DNA of 9,401 nt from an uncultured Campylobacter sp. (lineage in GTDB: Bacteria; Campylobacterota; Campylobacteria; Campylobacterales; Campylobacteraceae). This document shows positions 1 through 7,740 of the stretch, one piece after another; position 1 is the first letter of the stretch; the number at the start of each line of letters is the position of its first letter. The DNA lies in contig NZ_CALHHX010000019.1 in NCBI RefSeq assembly GCF_938030685.1, positions 1 through 9,401 of the forward strand, in the 5' to 3' direction. The notes beneath the pieces are model-generated. The model made no database searches. It was not told the origin of the DNA and saw only the letters and a program-made list of their open reading frames with translations. The position numbers and the translations under genes were made by a program.

Positions 1-275
1 TCTGCGGCATCGGCATGAACCTACTCGGCGCGCCCGAATATGCGGGAATTTTAGATATAAAAATCAGCGCAAAAGACGCTATAGAGGGCTTTTTTGCGCT
101 ATATGAAAATAAAATCTCGTGGAAGCAAATTTTTAGAAATTTTTCGTTACAATTCCAAAAATCGCAAAAATTTAGCGTTCATCTAGGCGGCGAAAAAATT
201 TCACTCGCGCAGGCTAAACTTTGCGAAGACGGATCGATCATAATAAACGAAGAAAGGGTTTATGCTTTAAGATGA
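1..275 (+). CDS. birA: Biotin--[acetyl-CoA-carboxylase] ligase, C-terminal part (5' end outside window)
   Basis: The reading frame is open from the window edge (first full codon at 3) to a TGA at 273-275, giving the last 90 residues. It begins CGIGMNLLG, which fits the GIGxN-type segment of the BirA/LplA catalytic fold that helps bind biotin. It ends with a small domain containing GEKISLAQAKLCEDGSIII, like the SH3-like C-terminal domain of these ligases. The enzyme activates biotin with ATP and attaches it to the biotin carboxyl carrier protein needed for fatty acid synthesis, in the cytoplasm. No DNA-binding domain can be judged because the N-terminus is missing. The stop overlaps the parA start as ATGA, so translation is probably coupled. 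The birA-parA neighbourhood is what I expect in Campylobacter, which supports a call that sequence alone makes only moderately secure. Confidence 0.78.
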   Translation, partial: CGIGMNLLGAPEYAGILDIKISAKDAIEGFFALYENKISWKQIFRNFSLQFQKSQKFSVHLGGEKISLAQAKLCEDGSIIINEERVYALR

Positions 276-1063
276 GTGAAGTAATTACGATAGCAAATCA
301 AAAAGGCGGCGTCGGCAAGACGACGACCGCGGTTAATCTCGCTGCGTCGCTAGCGATAAAGAAAAAGCGGGTCCTACTGATCGACGTAGACCCTCAGGCG
401 AACGCTACGACTGGGCTTGGCTTTAACCGCAGCGACTTTGAATTTAACATTTATCACGTCCTAACGGGGCGTAAGAGCATGTCCGAAGTGATCCAAAAGA
501 CCGAACTTGAGTTCATGGATCTAGTACCGTCAAATATCGGACTTGTAGGCATCGAGCGCGAAGTAAGTGAAGAGAAAGACTTCAAACTAATGCTAAAAAA
601 TAAAATTTCCGAGGTTAAGGATAGATACGATTTCATCATCATCGATTCGCCGCCGACGCTCGGTAGCATTACGGTAAATGCCTTGGTCGCAAGTGATAGC
701 GTCATCATCCCGATTCAGTGCGAATTCTATGCACTTGAAGGCGTCGCGCTGATCCTAAATACCGTAAAAGTCGTCAAGCAAACGCTCAATAAAAATTTAA
801 AAATTCGCGGATTTTTGCCTACGATGTACAGCTTGCAAAACAATCTAGCCAAAGAAACGGTCGCGAATTTACGCGAGTATTTTGATGATAAGCTCTTTCG
901 TATCGGCAAGAGTGATGATCTAGTCATCATCCCGCGCAATATTAAGCTAGCCGAAAGCCCAAGTTTTGGCAAGCCGGTGGTTTTATACGATATAAAATCT
1001 GCTGGCTCCATTGCCTATCAAGACCTCGCTAAATCCATAATGGAGCAAAAATGGGCAAGGTAA
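272..1063 (+). CDS. parA: Chromosome-partitioning ATPase ParA (Soj)
   Basis: This 263-residue protein has the usual length of small chromosomal ParA/Soj ATPases. It has the deviant Walker A motif KGGVGKTT at residues 11-18 (signature Lys11, Lys16), a DVDPQANAT segment at 38-46, and a Walker B-type strand FIIIDSPPTLG at 121-131 with Asp125. The C-terminal IPRNIKLAESPSFGKP (220-235) is also typical. ParA dimerises with ATP, coats the nucleoid and is stimulated by ParB to hydrolyse ATP, which moves origin-proximal DNA. I chose the ATG at 272 because it starts directly at the conserved N-terminus and overlaps the birA stop by ATGA. An in-frame ATG at 221 would add 17 residues encoded inside birA. 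An AGAAAGGG stretch at 251-258 is a distant possible ribosome site, so coupling to birA is likely. The gene overlaps parB by 13 bases. There is no N-terminal helix-turn-helix of the plasmid ParA type. Confidence 0.95.
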   Translation: MSEVITIANQKGGVGKTTTAVNLAASLAIKKKRVLLIDVDPQANATTGLGFNRSDFEFNIYHVLTGRKSMSEVIQKTELEFMDLVPSNIGLVGIEREVSEEKDFKLMLKNKISEVKDRYDFIIIDSPPTLGSITVNALVASDSVIIPIQCEFYALEGVALILNTVKVVKQTLNKNLKIRGFLPTMYSLQNNLAKETVANLREYFDDKLFRIGKSDDLVIIPRNIKLAESPSFGKPVVLYDIKSAGSIAYQDLAKSIMEQKWAR

Positions 1064-1914
1064 AAAGAGCACTCGGTCGCGGGCTCGGTGCGATTTTAGA
1101 CGACGTAGAAAGCTCCTATAACAGGGAGCTAGAAAGCGGAAATGCCGATAGCTTAGTTATCGAAATCGATGTCGATAAAATCGAGCCAAATCCATATCAA
1201 CCGCGGCAGAGCTTCGATGAAGAAGCGCTTAGGCAGCTGAGCGAAAGCATCGCCCGTCACGGGCTTATTCAGCCTATCATCGTTATTCAAAAAGATGATT
1301 CTTACGTCCTTATCGCCGGCGAGCGGCGCCTAAGAGCGACGAAGCTTTTGGGCGAGAGTAAAATCAAAGCCGTAGTCGCGGACATAAAATCTCAAAATTT
1401 AAGAGAGCTTGCCCTCATCGAAAATATCCAGCGCGAGGATCTAAATCCTATCGAGCTTGCTAAGTCCTATAAAGAGCTCATCGGCGAATATAGGATCACG
1501 CAAGAGGAGTTAGCCGACATCATCAAAAAGTCCCGCACGCAGATTACCAACACGCTAAGACTTTTAAATTTATGCTCCGAAGTGCAAGACGCCATAAGCG
1601 CAGATAAAATTTCGCAAGGGCACGCCAAGATAATGGTTGGACTTGAAAAAGAGGATCAAATTTTAGCTCTAAACACCATTTTAGGACAGCGCCTAAGCGT
1701 AAGAGATACCGAAAATTTAGTAAAAAAGCTCAAAGATAAAACCGTTCCGAAAGAGAAAAAGTCCGGTGCGGAATTTCAAAGCTTCAAGCCCGAGCTTTTA
1801 AAGCTAAAGGCCAAGCTTGATCAATTTGGTAAAATAAGTATCAAAGAGCGTAAAATTTCGATCGAATTTAGCGAAATTTTACAAATTTCCGAGTTTTTAA
1901 AGAAAATCGGATGA
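1051..1914 (+). CDS. parB: Chromosome-partitioning protein ParB (Spo0J)
   Basis: The protein has 287 residues, normal for chromosomal ParB. Residues 6-16 (RALGRGLGAIL) match the basic N-terminal peptide that stimulates ParA ATPase. The ParB/sulfiredoxin-like domain follows, with IEPNPYQPR (44-52), the GERRLRA box (90-96) and ENIQREDLNP (124-133); these last two boxes form the CTP-binding clamp site in characterised ParB proteins. A helix-turn-helix at about 148-172 (ITQEELADI, then SRTQITNTLRLL) should read parS DNA. Residues 230-240 are a charged linker before a C-terminal dimerisation domain. ParB loads at parS, spreads as a CTP-dependent clamp and triggers ParA. The ATG at 1051 lies inside the end of parA, with GGAG at 1042-1045 five bases upstream. 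All key boxes are intact, so I expect a functional clamp. The end of the gene overlaps a possible terminator hairpin. Confidence 0.95.
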   Translation: MGKVKRALGRGLGAILDDVESSYNRELESGNADSLVIEIDVDKIEPNPYQPRQSFDEEALRQLSESIARHGLIQPIIVIQKDDSYVLIAGERRLRATKLLGESKIKAVVADIKSQNLRELALIENIQREDLNPIELAKSYKELIGEYRITQEELADIIKKSRTQITNTLRLLNLCSEVQDAISADKISQGHAKIMVGLEKEDQILALNTILGQRLSVRDTENLVKKLKDKTVPKEKKSGAEFQSFKPELLKLKAKLDQFGKISIKERKISIEFSEILQISEFLKKIG

Positions 1915-1920
1915 TTTTTT
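1888..1920 (+). terminator. Possible intrinsic terminator overlapping the parB stop codon
   Basis: TCCGA (1888-1892) can pair with TCGGA (1907-1911), and TTTT (1894-1897) with AAAA (1903-1906). This leaves one bulged G (1893) and a five-base loop. Six T residues follow at 1915-1920, after the parB TGA. The stem is only partly GC and the T-run begins three bases after it, so this would be a weak or leaky terminator. It is in the right place to separate birA-parAB transcription from the ATP synthase genes. I judged the pairing by eye and calculated no energy. Confidence 0.4.
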
Positions 1921-1960
1921 ATAGTGTATTTTAATTTTTCATATTGTAAAATACGCGTTT
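1915..1960 (+). promoter_or_regulatory. Candidate promoter for the ATP synthase operon
   Basis: This is the only intergenic gap in the window longer than 12 bases, and it is strongly T-rich. Two boxes differ from the TATAAT consensus at one base: TATAGT at 1920-1925 and TAAAAT at 1947-1952, the latter directly preceded by TG. No -35 box is evident. That fits Campylobacter sigma-70 promoters, which as a family rely on the -10 box and upstream T-rich periodicity. The second box would give a leader of roughly 30 bases before atpF'. Which box is used cannot be decided from the sequence. Confidence 0.4.
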
Positions 1961-1976
1961 TGTTTAAAACTAACCT

Positions 1977-1984
1977 GGAGGAGG
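1977..1984 (+). promoter_or_regulatory. Strong Shine-Dalgarno site for atpF'
   Basis: GGAGGAGG followed by TGCG lies just before the ATG at 1989. It offers two overlapping anti-Shine-Dalgarno matches (GGAGG at 1977-1981 and GGAGGTG at 1980-1986). It is the strongest ribosome site in the window and stands in front of the first gene of the operon, which fits high-level, independently initiated translation. Confidence 0.8.
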
Positions 1985-1988
1985 TGCG

Positions 1989-2411
1989 ATGCTAGACGTA
2001 AGTTTGACCGCCATGATAACGACCATCGTCGTATTTTTAGCTTTGATTTACTTCTTAAATATCAAGCTTTATAGACCGCTACTTTTGCATATGGAAAAGC
2101 GAGAAGCTATTATTAAAGAGGATGAGGCAAATGCGATGAAAAACGCACAGGATGCAGATGCCGATAAAGCAGAGATCGTAAGGATCATGGATGCTGCGAA
2201 GTTGCAAGCTGTTAAAATAAAGCAAGAGGCGATGGATAGTGCGAAGCAGGCTGCCGCTAGAGAAATAGCCGAGAAAAAAGCCGCGATGGAGGAGGATTTT
2301 GATCAATTCTTAGGCGGTTTGGATGAGCAAAAGCGCAACCTAAAAAATGATTTGCAAGCCAAAATTCCGGAATTTAAAAATGCTCTAAGTAGCGCTGTGG
2401 CTAAAGTATGA
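1989..2411 (+). CDS. atpF': F-type ATP synthase subunit b' (second peripheral-stalk b-type subunit)
   Basis: This 140-residue protein has one N-terminal membrane helix (about residues 6-26) followed by a long charged, alanine-rich coiled coil (about 34-125). This is the b/b' stalk architecture. With the next gene it gives two different b-type subunits, so the stalk is probably a b-b' heterodimer rather than the b2 homodimer of E. coli. It would anchor in the inner membrane and hold the alpha3-beta3 head static against rotation. The short LYRPLLLHMEKREAII segment after the helix (27-42) is typical of b-type subunits. It is the first gene of the operon, preceded by a strong ribosome site. Ten bases separate its stop from atpF, and its TGA forms part of the atpF ribosome site (TGAGGA). 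The subunit identity rests on architecture and position, because stalk sequences are poorly conserved. Confidence 0.88.
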   Translation: MLDVSLTAMITTIVVFLALIYFLNIKLYRPLLLHMEKREAIIKEDEANAMKNAQDADADKAEIVRIMDAAKLQAVKIKQEAMDSAKQAAAREIAEKKAAMEEDFDQFLGGLDEQKRNLKNDLQAKIPEFKNALSSAVAKV

Positions 2412-2421
2412 GGATTTCAGT

Positions 2422-2937
2422 ATGAAAAAATATCTATTTTTATTTATAATTCCCGCGCTTGTTTTAGCAAGCGGTGGGCACGATGGAGTCAAAGACTACG
2501 ACGTGCTGTGGCGAAGCATAAATTTCATTTTGTTTTTCGGAATTTTGTTTTATCTTTTAAAAGGTCCCGCAAAAGCAGCATATCAAGGTAGAATCAACGG
2601 CATCGCATCTAGACTTGAGGCTAATCAAAAAATTTTAAAAGAGTCTGCAGCTCACAAAGAGCAAGCTAAAAAAGATCTGCAAGATGCTAAGGTTCAAGGC
2701 GCAGCTTTAATCGAAACCGCTAAAAAAGAGATTGTGTTCGCTGCCGAAAAGATAAAAAATGCGACCGAGCAAGAGATTGCGAATTTGCAAAAATCTTTCG
2801 ACGAGCAGAAGAGCTTTGAGGCGCGCAAGATCAAAAAAGAGGTCGTAAGCAAGATACTGGATGACGTTTTTGCATCGGATGACATTAAATTCGGTCAAGA
2901 CAAACTGGTCAAAATCGTAGAGAAAAAGGTCGGATGA
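2422..2937 (+). CDS. atpF: F-type ATP synthase subunit b
   Basis: The protein has 171 residues and two hydrophobic segments. Residues 1-17 (MKKYLFLFIIPALVLAS) look like a secretion signal with a possible signal peptidase site after LVLAS. Residues about 31-47 form the membrane anchor expected of a b subunit. The rest, about 55-145, is a charged coiled coil rich in Lys, Glu, Ala and Gln, and it is followed by a short C-terminal region that should meet delta. The protein pairs with b' to form the peripheral stalk. As I recall it, the Helicobacter pylori b subunit also starts with such a segment, so this appears to be a lineage trait and not an annotation error. The start is supported by AGGA at 2411-2414, seven bases before the ATG. 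The stop overlaps the first atpH ATG by ATGA. Confidence 0.92.
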   Translation: MKKYLFLFIIPALVLASGGHDGVKDYDVLWRSINFILFFGILFYLLKGPAKAAYQGRINGIASRLEANQKILKESAAHKEQAKKDLQDAKVQGAALIETAKKEIVFAAEKIKNATEQEIANLQKSFDEQKSFEARKIKKEVVSKILDDVFASDDIKFGQDKLVKIVEKKVG

Positions 2938-3467
2938 TGATAAATAACACCTCAAAAAGATATGTAAACGCCCTGATACTGAGCTATAAAAAAGATGAAC
3001 TAGGCTCTGTTTTGCAGACGCTCGAGAGCGTCGCGAGCGCATTTAGAATTCCAAAATTCCAAGATATTGTGAAATCTCCGACGCTAAAAGAGGAATCCAA
3101 AGTGGAACTTATTGCGTCGTTTATAAAAAATCCAAGCGAAAAAATCGTAAATTTTATTAAACTTTTAGCTAAAAATAGGCGTATTGCGCTAATTCCACAG
3201 ATAGTCGAGGAACTGCGCAAGAATATTGCGGCGCTGGATAATAAATACTTAGGTAAAATTTATTCCGCTACCGAAATAGACGCCGCAAAAATAAAAGAGC
3301 TAGAGGCTAAAATTTCAAAGAAATTTAATGCAGATATTACTCTGCAACCCGTTAAAAGCGAGCTTGAAGGCATTAAGATCGAAGTCGAGGATCTTGGATT
3401 TGAGATTAGTTTTTCAGTTGATAGATTGAAACAAAAAATGAGCGAATATATTTTAAAAGCAATTTAA
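2934..3467 (+). CDS. atpH: F-type ATP synthase subunit delta
   Basis: This is a 177-residue protein of normal length for delta (OSCP-like). The N-terminal half, about residues 5-105, is a predicted helical domain with the SKRYVNAL start and the LAKNRRIALIPQIVEEL motif (78-94), typical of the family. The C-terminal half contains LQPVKSELEGIKIEVEDLGF, where the family usually has a GG(I/L) turn before the final strand; here it reads EGI. Delta caps the alpha3-beta3 head and joins it to the b/b' stalk. Two ATG codons lie in tandem at 2934 and 2937. AAAGG at 2925-2929 is four bases from the first and seven from the second, so the second start (176 residues) is at least as likely. Both overlap the atpF stop, implying translational coupling. 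Confidence 0.93.
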   Translation: MMINNTSKRYVNALILSYKKDELGSVLQTLESVASAFRIPKFQDIVKSPTLKEESKVELIASFIKNPSEKIVNFIKLLAKNRRIALIPQIVEELRKNIAALDNKYLGKIYSATEIDAAKIKELEAKISKKFNADITLQPVKSELEGIKIEVEDLGFEISFSVDRLKQKMSEYILKAI

Positions 3468-3472
3468 AGGAG
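3467..3472 (+). promoter_or_regulatory. Shine-Dalgarno site that supports the GTG start of atpA
   Basis: AAGGAG begins on the last base of the atpH stop codon and ends six bases before GTG at 3479. No ATG lies at a suitable distance, and the conserved alpha N-terminus begins right after the GTG. The non-ATG start is therefore well supported. Confidence 0.8.
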
Positions 3473-3478
3473 TAAAGC

Positions 3479-4993
3479 GTGGGTGCGAAAATTAAGGCAG
3501 ACGAAATTAGCAGCATAATCAAAGAGCGAATCGAAAATTTCGATCTTAGCGTTGATATCGAAGAAACCGGTAAGGTCATTTCGGTCGCAGACGGCGTTGC
3601 TAATGTTTACGGCTTAAAAAACGTAATGGCTAACGAGATGGTCGAATTCGAAAACGGAGCTCGTGGTATCGCGTTAAATTTAGAGGAGAGCAGTGTCGGC
3701 ATCGTTATTTTAGGCGATACTAGTGGTATTAACGAGGGAAGCAGCGTAAAAAGACTGGGCAAGCTGCTTCGCGTGCCGGTGGGCGATGCTATGATTGGAC
3801 GCGTGGTAAACGCTCTAGGCGAGCCGATCGACGGCAAAGGCGCGATAGAGACCAGCGATACTAGATTCGTCGAGGAAAAGGCCAAAGGCATCATGGCTCG
3901 CAAATCCGTCCATGAGCCGCTTCAGACCGGCCTTAAGGCGATTGACGCGCTAGTGCCGATCGGCCGCGGACAGCGCGAGCTCATCATTGGCGACCGCCAA
4001 ACAGGAAAAACCACCGTTGCTGTTGATACCATCATCAATCAAAAGGGCCAGGATGTCATTTGCATATACGTAGCAATCGGCCAGAAGCAATCTACCGTCG
4101 CACAAGTCGTTAAAAAGCTTGAAGAATACGGCGCGATGGATTATACGATCGTAGTTGCGGCGGGTGCTAGCGAGGCGGCTGCGCTTCAGTATTTGGCACC
4201 GTATTCGGGCTGCACCATGGGTGAGTATTTCAGAGATAACTCCCGCCACGCGCTTATCATCTACGATGATCTTAGCAAGCATGCGGTCGCATATCGCGAG
4301 ATGTCGCTTATCTTGCGCCGTCCGCCGGGACGTGAGGCGTATCCTGGCGATGTATTCTACCTACACTCTCGTTTGCTTGAGCGCGCTAGCAAACTAAGCG
4401 ATGCACTCGGTGCAGGCAGCCTAACGGCGCTTCCTATTATCGAGACGCAAGCAGGTGATGTTTCGGCATATATCCCTACAAATGTCATCTCTATCACTGA
4501 CGGTCAAATTTTCCTAGAATCTGGTCTATTTAACTCTGGAATTCGTCCTGCGATCAATGTGGGTCTTTCAGTTAGCCGCGTCGGTGGTTCCGCGCAGATT
4601 AAAGCGATCAAAAAGGTCTCGGGAACCTTACGCCTAGATCTTGCCCAGTATCGCGAACTTCAGGCATTTGCACAGTTTGCGAGCGATCTGGACGAGAGCA
4701 GTCGTAAGCAGCTGGATCGCGGACAAAGAATGGTCGAAATTTTAAAACAGCCTCCTTATTCGCCGCTTCCGGTCGAAAATCAAGTGGTCATCATCTTTGC
4801 AGGAAGCCGCGGATTTTTAGACGACGTGCCTACGAGCTCTATTGGCAAATTTGAAGCTGAGCTATATCCATATATCGAGGCGAAATACCCTGAAATTTTT
4901 GAAGAGATCAGAAGCAAAAAGACCATCGAGAAGGATTTGGAAGAAAATTTAATCAAGGCTCTAAATGACTTTAAAGCGACCTTTGCCGCTTAA
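3479..4993 (+). CDS. atpA: F-type ATP synthase subunit alpha
   Basis: This 504-residue protein starts with GTG and is full length for the family. The N-terminal beta-barrel (about 25-95) includes ETGKVISVADGVANVYGL. The nucleotide domain has the Walker A motif GDRQTGKT at 171-178 with Lys177, a Walker B-type strand LIIYDD with Asp263-Asp264, and RRPPGREAYPGDVFYLHSRL. The arginine finger that reaches into the catalytic site of beta is Arg367 in SVSRVGG. The C-terminal helical domain includes GTLRLDLAQYRELQAFAQF and ends with FKATFAA. Alpha binds nucleotide at the non-catalytic sites and completes the catalytic interfaces with beta in the soluble head. The protein is very close to C. jejuni AtpA as I remember it, which is the best taxonomic signal in the window. 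Twelve bases separate it from atpG. Confidence 0.99.
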   Translation: MGAKIKADEISSIIKERIENFDLSVDIEETGKVISVADGVANVYGLKNVMANEMVEFENGARGIALNLEESSVGIVILGDTSGINEGSSVKRLGKLLRVPVGDAMIGRVVNALGEPIDGKGAIETSDTRFVEEKAKGIMARKSVHEPLQTGLKAIDALVPIGRGQRELIIGDRQTGKTTVAVDTIINQKGQDVICIYVAIGQKQSTVAQVVKKLEEYGAMDYTIVVAAGASEAAALQYLAPYSGCTMGEYFRDNSRHALIIYDDLSKHAVAYREMSLILRRPPGREAYPGDVFYLHSRLLERASKLSDALGAGSLTALPIIETQAGDVSAYIPTNVISITDGQIFLESGLFNSGIRPAINVGLSVSRVGGSAQIKAIKKVSGTLRLDLAQYRELQAFAQFASDLDESSRKQLDRGQRMVEILKQPPYSPLPVENQVVIIFAGSRGFLDDVPTSSIGKFEAELYPYIEAKYPEIFEEIRSKKTIEKDLEENLIKALNDFKATFAA

Positions 4994-5005
4994 GAAGGCT
5001 AAATT

Positions 5006-5914
5006 ATGGCAAATTTAAAGGATATAAAACTTCAAATCAAAAGCGTCAGAAATACGGAGAAGACTACCAAAGCTATGAAGCTGGTCTCCAACGTTAAGCT
5101 TAAAAACACAAAAGAAGCGGCGATGCGCTCGCGAGCTTATGCGGTGAAGATTAACGAGGTCTTGGGTGAAATTTCTGCGCGCGTTAAAAATTACGTAGGC
5201 AATAATTCGGGCAACGACGAAAAACTTAGAATTTTTGATACCACGCGGGAAGTAAAGGTGGTTGATCTGCTGTTTATCACCGCAGATAAAGGACTTTGCG
5301 GCGGTTTTAATATCAATACCATCAAAAAGATCAAAGCTTTGATCGAGGAGCTTAAAGCTAAAAAGATCAAGGTTCGCCTTCGCGCCGTCGGCAAAAAGGG
5401 GATAGAGTATTTTGATTTTCAAGGCATTGAGCTTTTGGAGCGATATATCGGCGTGAGCTCATCTCCATCGTCCGAGAAAGCTAACGAGATCGTCCAAGCC
5501 GCAGTTAAGGATTTTAACGAAGGTAAAACTGACGAAGTTATACTTATCCATAACGGCTATTTGAATATGATTACCCAAGAGATGCGGGTAAATACGTTGG
5601 TGCCGATCGGTGAGCCTGCAATTAGTGAGGATACTTTAAAAACATCTACATTGGAAGTAGAGGTTGAAAGCCCTGAGGACGAAGAAACATTGATGTTAAA
5701 TTTAATCCAGAGCTATCTAAGCTACAGCATGTATTATGCGCTTATTGACTCTTTGGCGGCGGAGCATTGCTCGAGAATGAACGCTATGGAGAATGCGACA
5801 AACAACGCTAAGGAGCGCGTATCGCAGTTAAATTTAGCATATAACAAAGCCAGACAAGGCTCTATCACGACTGAGCTTATCGAGATCATAAGCGGCGTCG
5901 AATCAATGAAATGA
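5006..5914 (+). CDS. atpG: F-type ATP synthase subunit gamma (rotor shaft)
   Basis: The 302-residue protein is slightly longer than E. coli gamma. The N-terminal helix contains the conserved DIKLQIKSVRNTEKTTKAMKLV (6-27). The core has ITADKGLCGGFN (91-102), the family signature around the nucleotide-independent Rossmann-like domain. The C-terminal helix has EHCSRMNAMENATNNAKE (253-270) and then LNLAYNKARQGSITTELIEI (275-294). The N- and C-terminal helices form the coiled coil that turns inside the alpha3-beta3 head, and the globular part contacts epsilon and the c-ring. The start is supported by AAGAAGG at 4992-4998, seven bases before the ATG. It is followed, 11 bases after the stop, by the preferred atpD start. 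I see no extra loop of the thiol-regulated chloroplast type. Confidence 0.98.
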   Translation: MANLKDIKLQIKSVRNTEKTTKAMKLVSNVKLKNTKEAAMRSRAYAVKINEVLGEISARVKNYVGNNSGNDEKLRIFDTTREVKVVDLLFITADKGLCGGFNINTIKKIKALIEELKAKKIKVRLRAVGKKGIEYFDFQGIELLERYIGVSSSPSSEKANEIVQAAVKDFNEGKTDEVILIHNGYLNMITQEMRVNTLVPIGEPAISEDTLKTSTLEVEVESPEDEETLMLNLIQSYLSYSMYYALIDSLAAEHCSRMNAMENATNNAKERVSQLNLAYNKARQGSITTELIEIISGVESMK

Positions 5915-5919
5915 AAGGA
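5914..5919 (+). promoter_or_regulatory. Shine-Dalgarno site that decides the atpD start
   Basis: AAAGGA starts on the last base of the atpG stop and ends six bases before the ATG at 5926. The earlier in-frame ATG at 5911 contains this site downstream of itself, so it cannot use it. The site therefore favours 5926 as the start of atpD. Confidence 0.75.
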
Positions 5920-5925
5920 AAATGG

Positions 5926-7323
<1,398 letters not shown>

Positions 7324-7333
7324 GAATTTTAAG

Positions 7334-7738
7334 ATGAAAGAATTTTTGCTTTTAGATATCGTTACGCCCGAAGGGATGGTCTTTTCGGGCGAAGTCAAAT
7401 CCGTCCAACTCCCCGGCATTACTGGCGAAATGGGTATTTTGCCAGGGCATGCGAGCTTGCTAACGGGACTTAAAGACAAAAGCGAAGGTGGAGTCGTTGA
7501 GATCGTAGATAAAGATGGCAAAAAGCAGCTCGTTTTGGTAAACGATGGATTTTTGGAAGTTACCGAAGAAAAAACTACTATCCTAGCCACTCAAGCCGTA
7601 GCTATCGGAGGTGATAGCGAAAGCGCCGTAGCGAAGTCTTTGCAGCGCGCCAAAGATATGCTTGCGTCCATTAGCTCCGATGCGGCAAATTCCGCAGCAA
7701 TCATGGCTAGAGTAGACGAATTCGCAAGGCAAAGTTAA
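7334..7738 (+). CDS. atpC: F-type ATP synthase subunit epsilon
   Basis: The protein has 134 residues. The N-terminal beta-sandwich (about 1-88) contains the family signature GEMGILPGHASLLTGL (31-46). A helical C-terminal part follows at about 95-133, starting SAVAKSLQRAKDML. Epsilon binds the foot of gamma and the c-ring; in many bacteria its C-terminal helices can extend into the head and block ATP hydrolysis. A helical C-terminal part of sufficient length is present, so such control is possible here, but this is inferred. The ATG at 7334 has AGGAA at 7322-7326 overlapping the atpD stop. Only two bases separate its stop from the tolQ ATG, so the ATP synthase and Tol genes probably share a transcript. 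Confidence 0.95.
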   Translation: MKEFLLLDIVTPEGMVFSGEVKSVQLPGITGEMGILPGHASLLTGLKDKSEGGVVEIVDKDGKKQLVLVNDGFLEVTEEKTTILATQAVAIGGDSESAVAKSLQRAKDMLASISSDAANSAAIMARVDEFARQS

Positions 7739-7740
7739 AT

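Noticed and set aside
221..271. Upstream in-frame ATG that would extend parA by 17 residues
   Set aside because: The extension lies in birA coding sequence and is strongly basic and unlike ParA N-termini. The ATG at 272 starts directly at the conserved motif and overlaps the birA stop.
1915..1988. Small gene or riboswitch in the parB-atpF' gap
   Set aside because: The 74 bases hold no open frame with a ribosome site and are too short and T-rich for a structured aptamer. Promoter and ribosome-site functions explain them better.
3607..4397. Antisense and alternate-frame open frames of 80-110 residues inside atpA
   Set aside because: They lie wholly within a highly conserved gene, have no ribosome site or recognisable domain, and are explained by codon bias in atpA.
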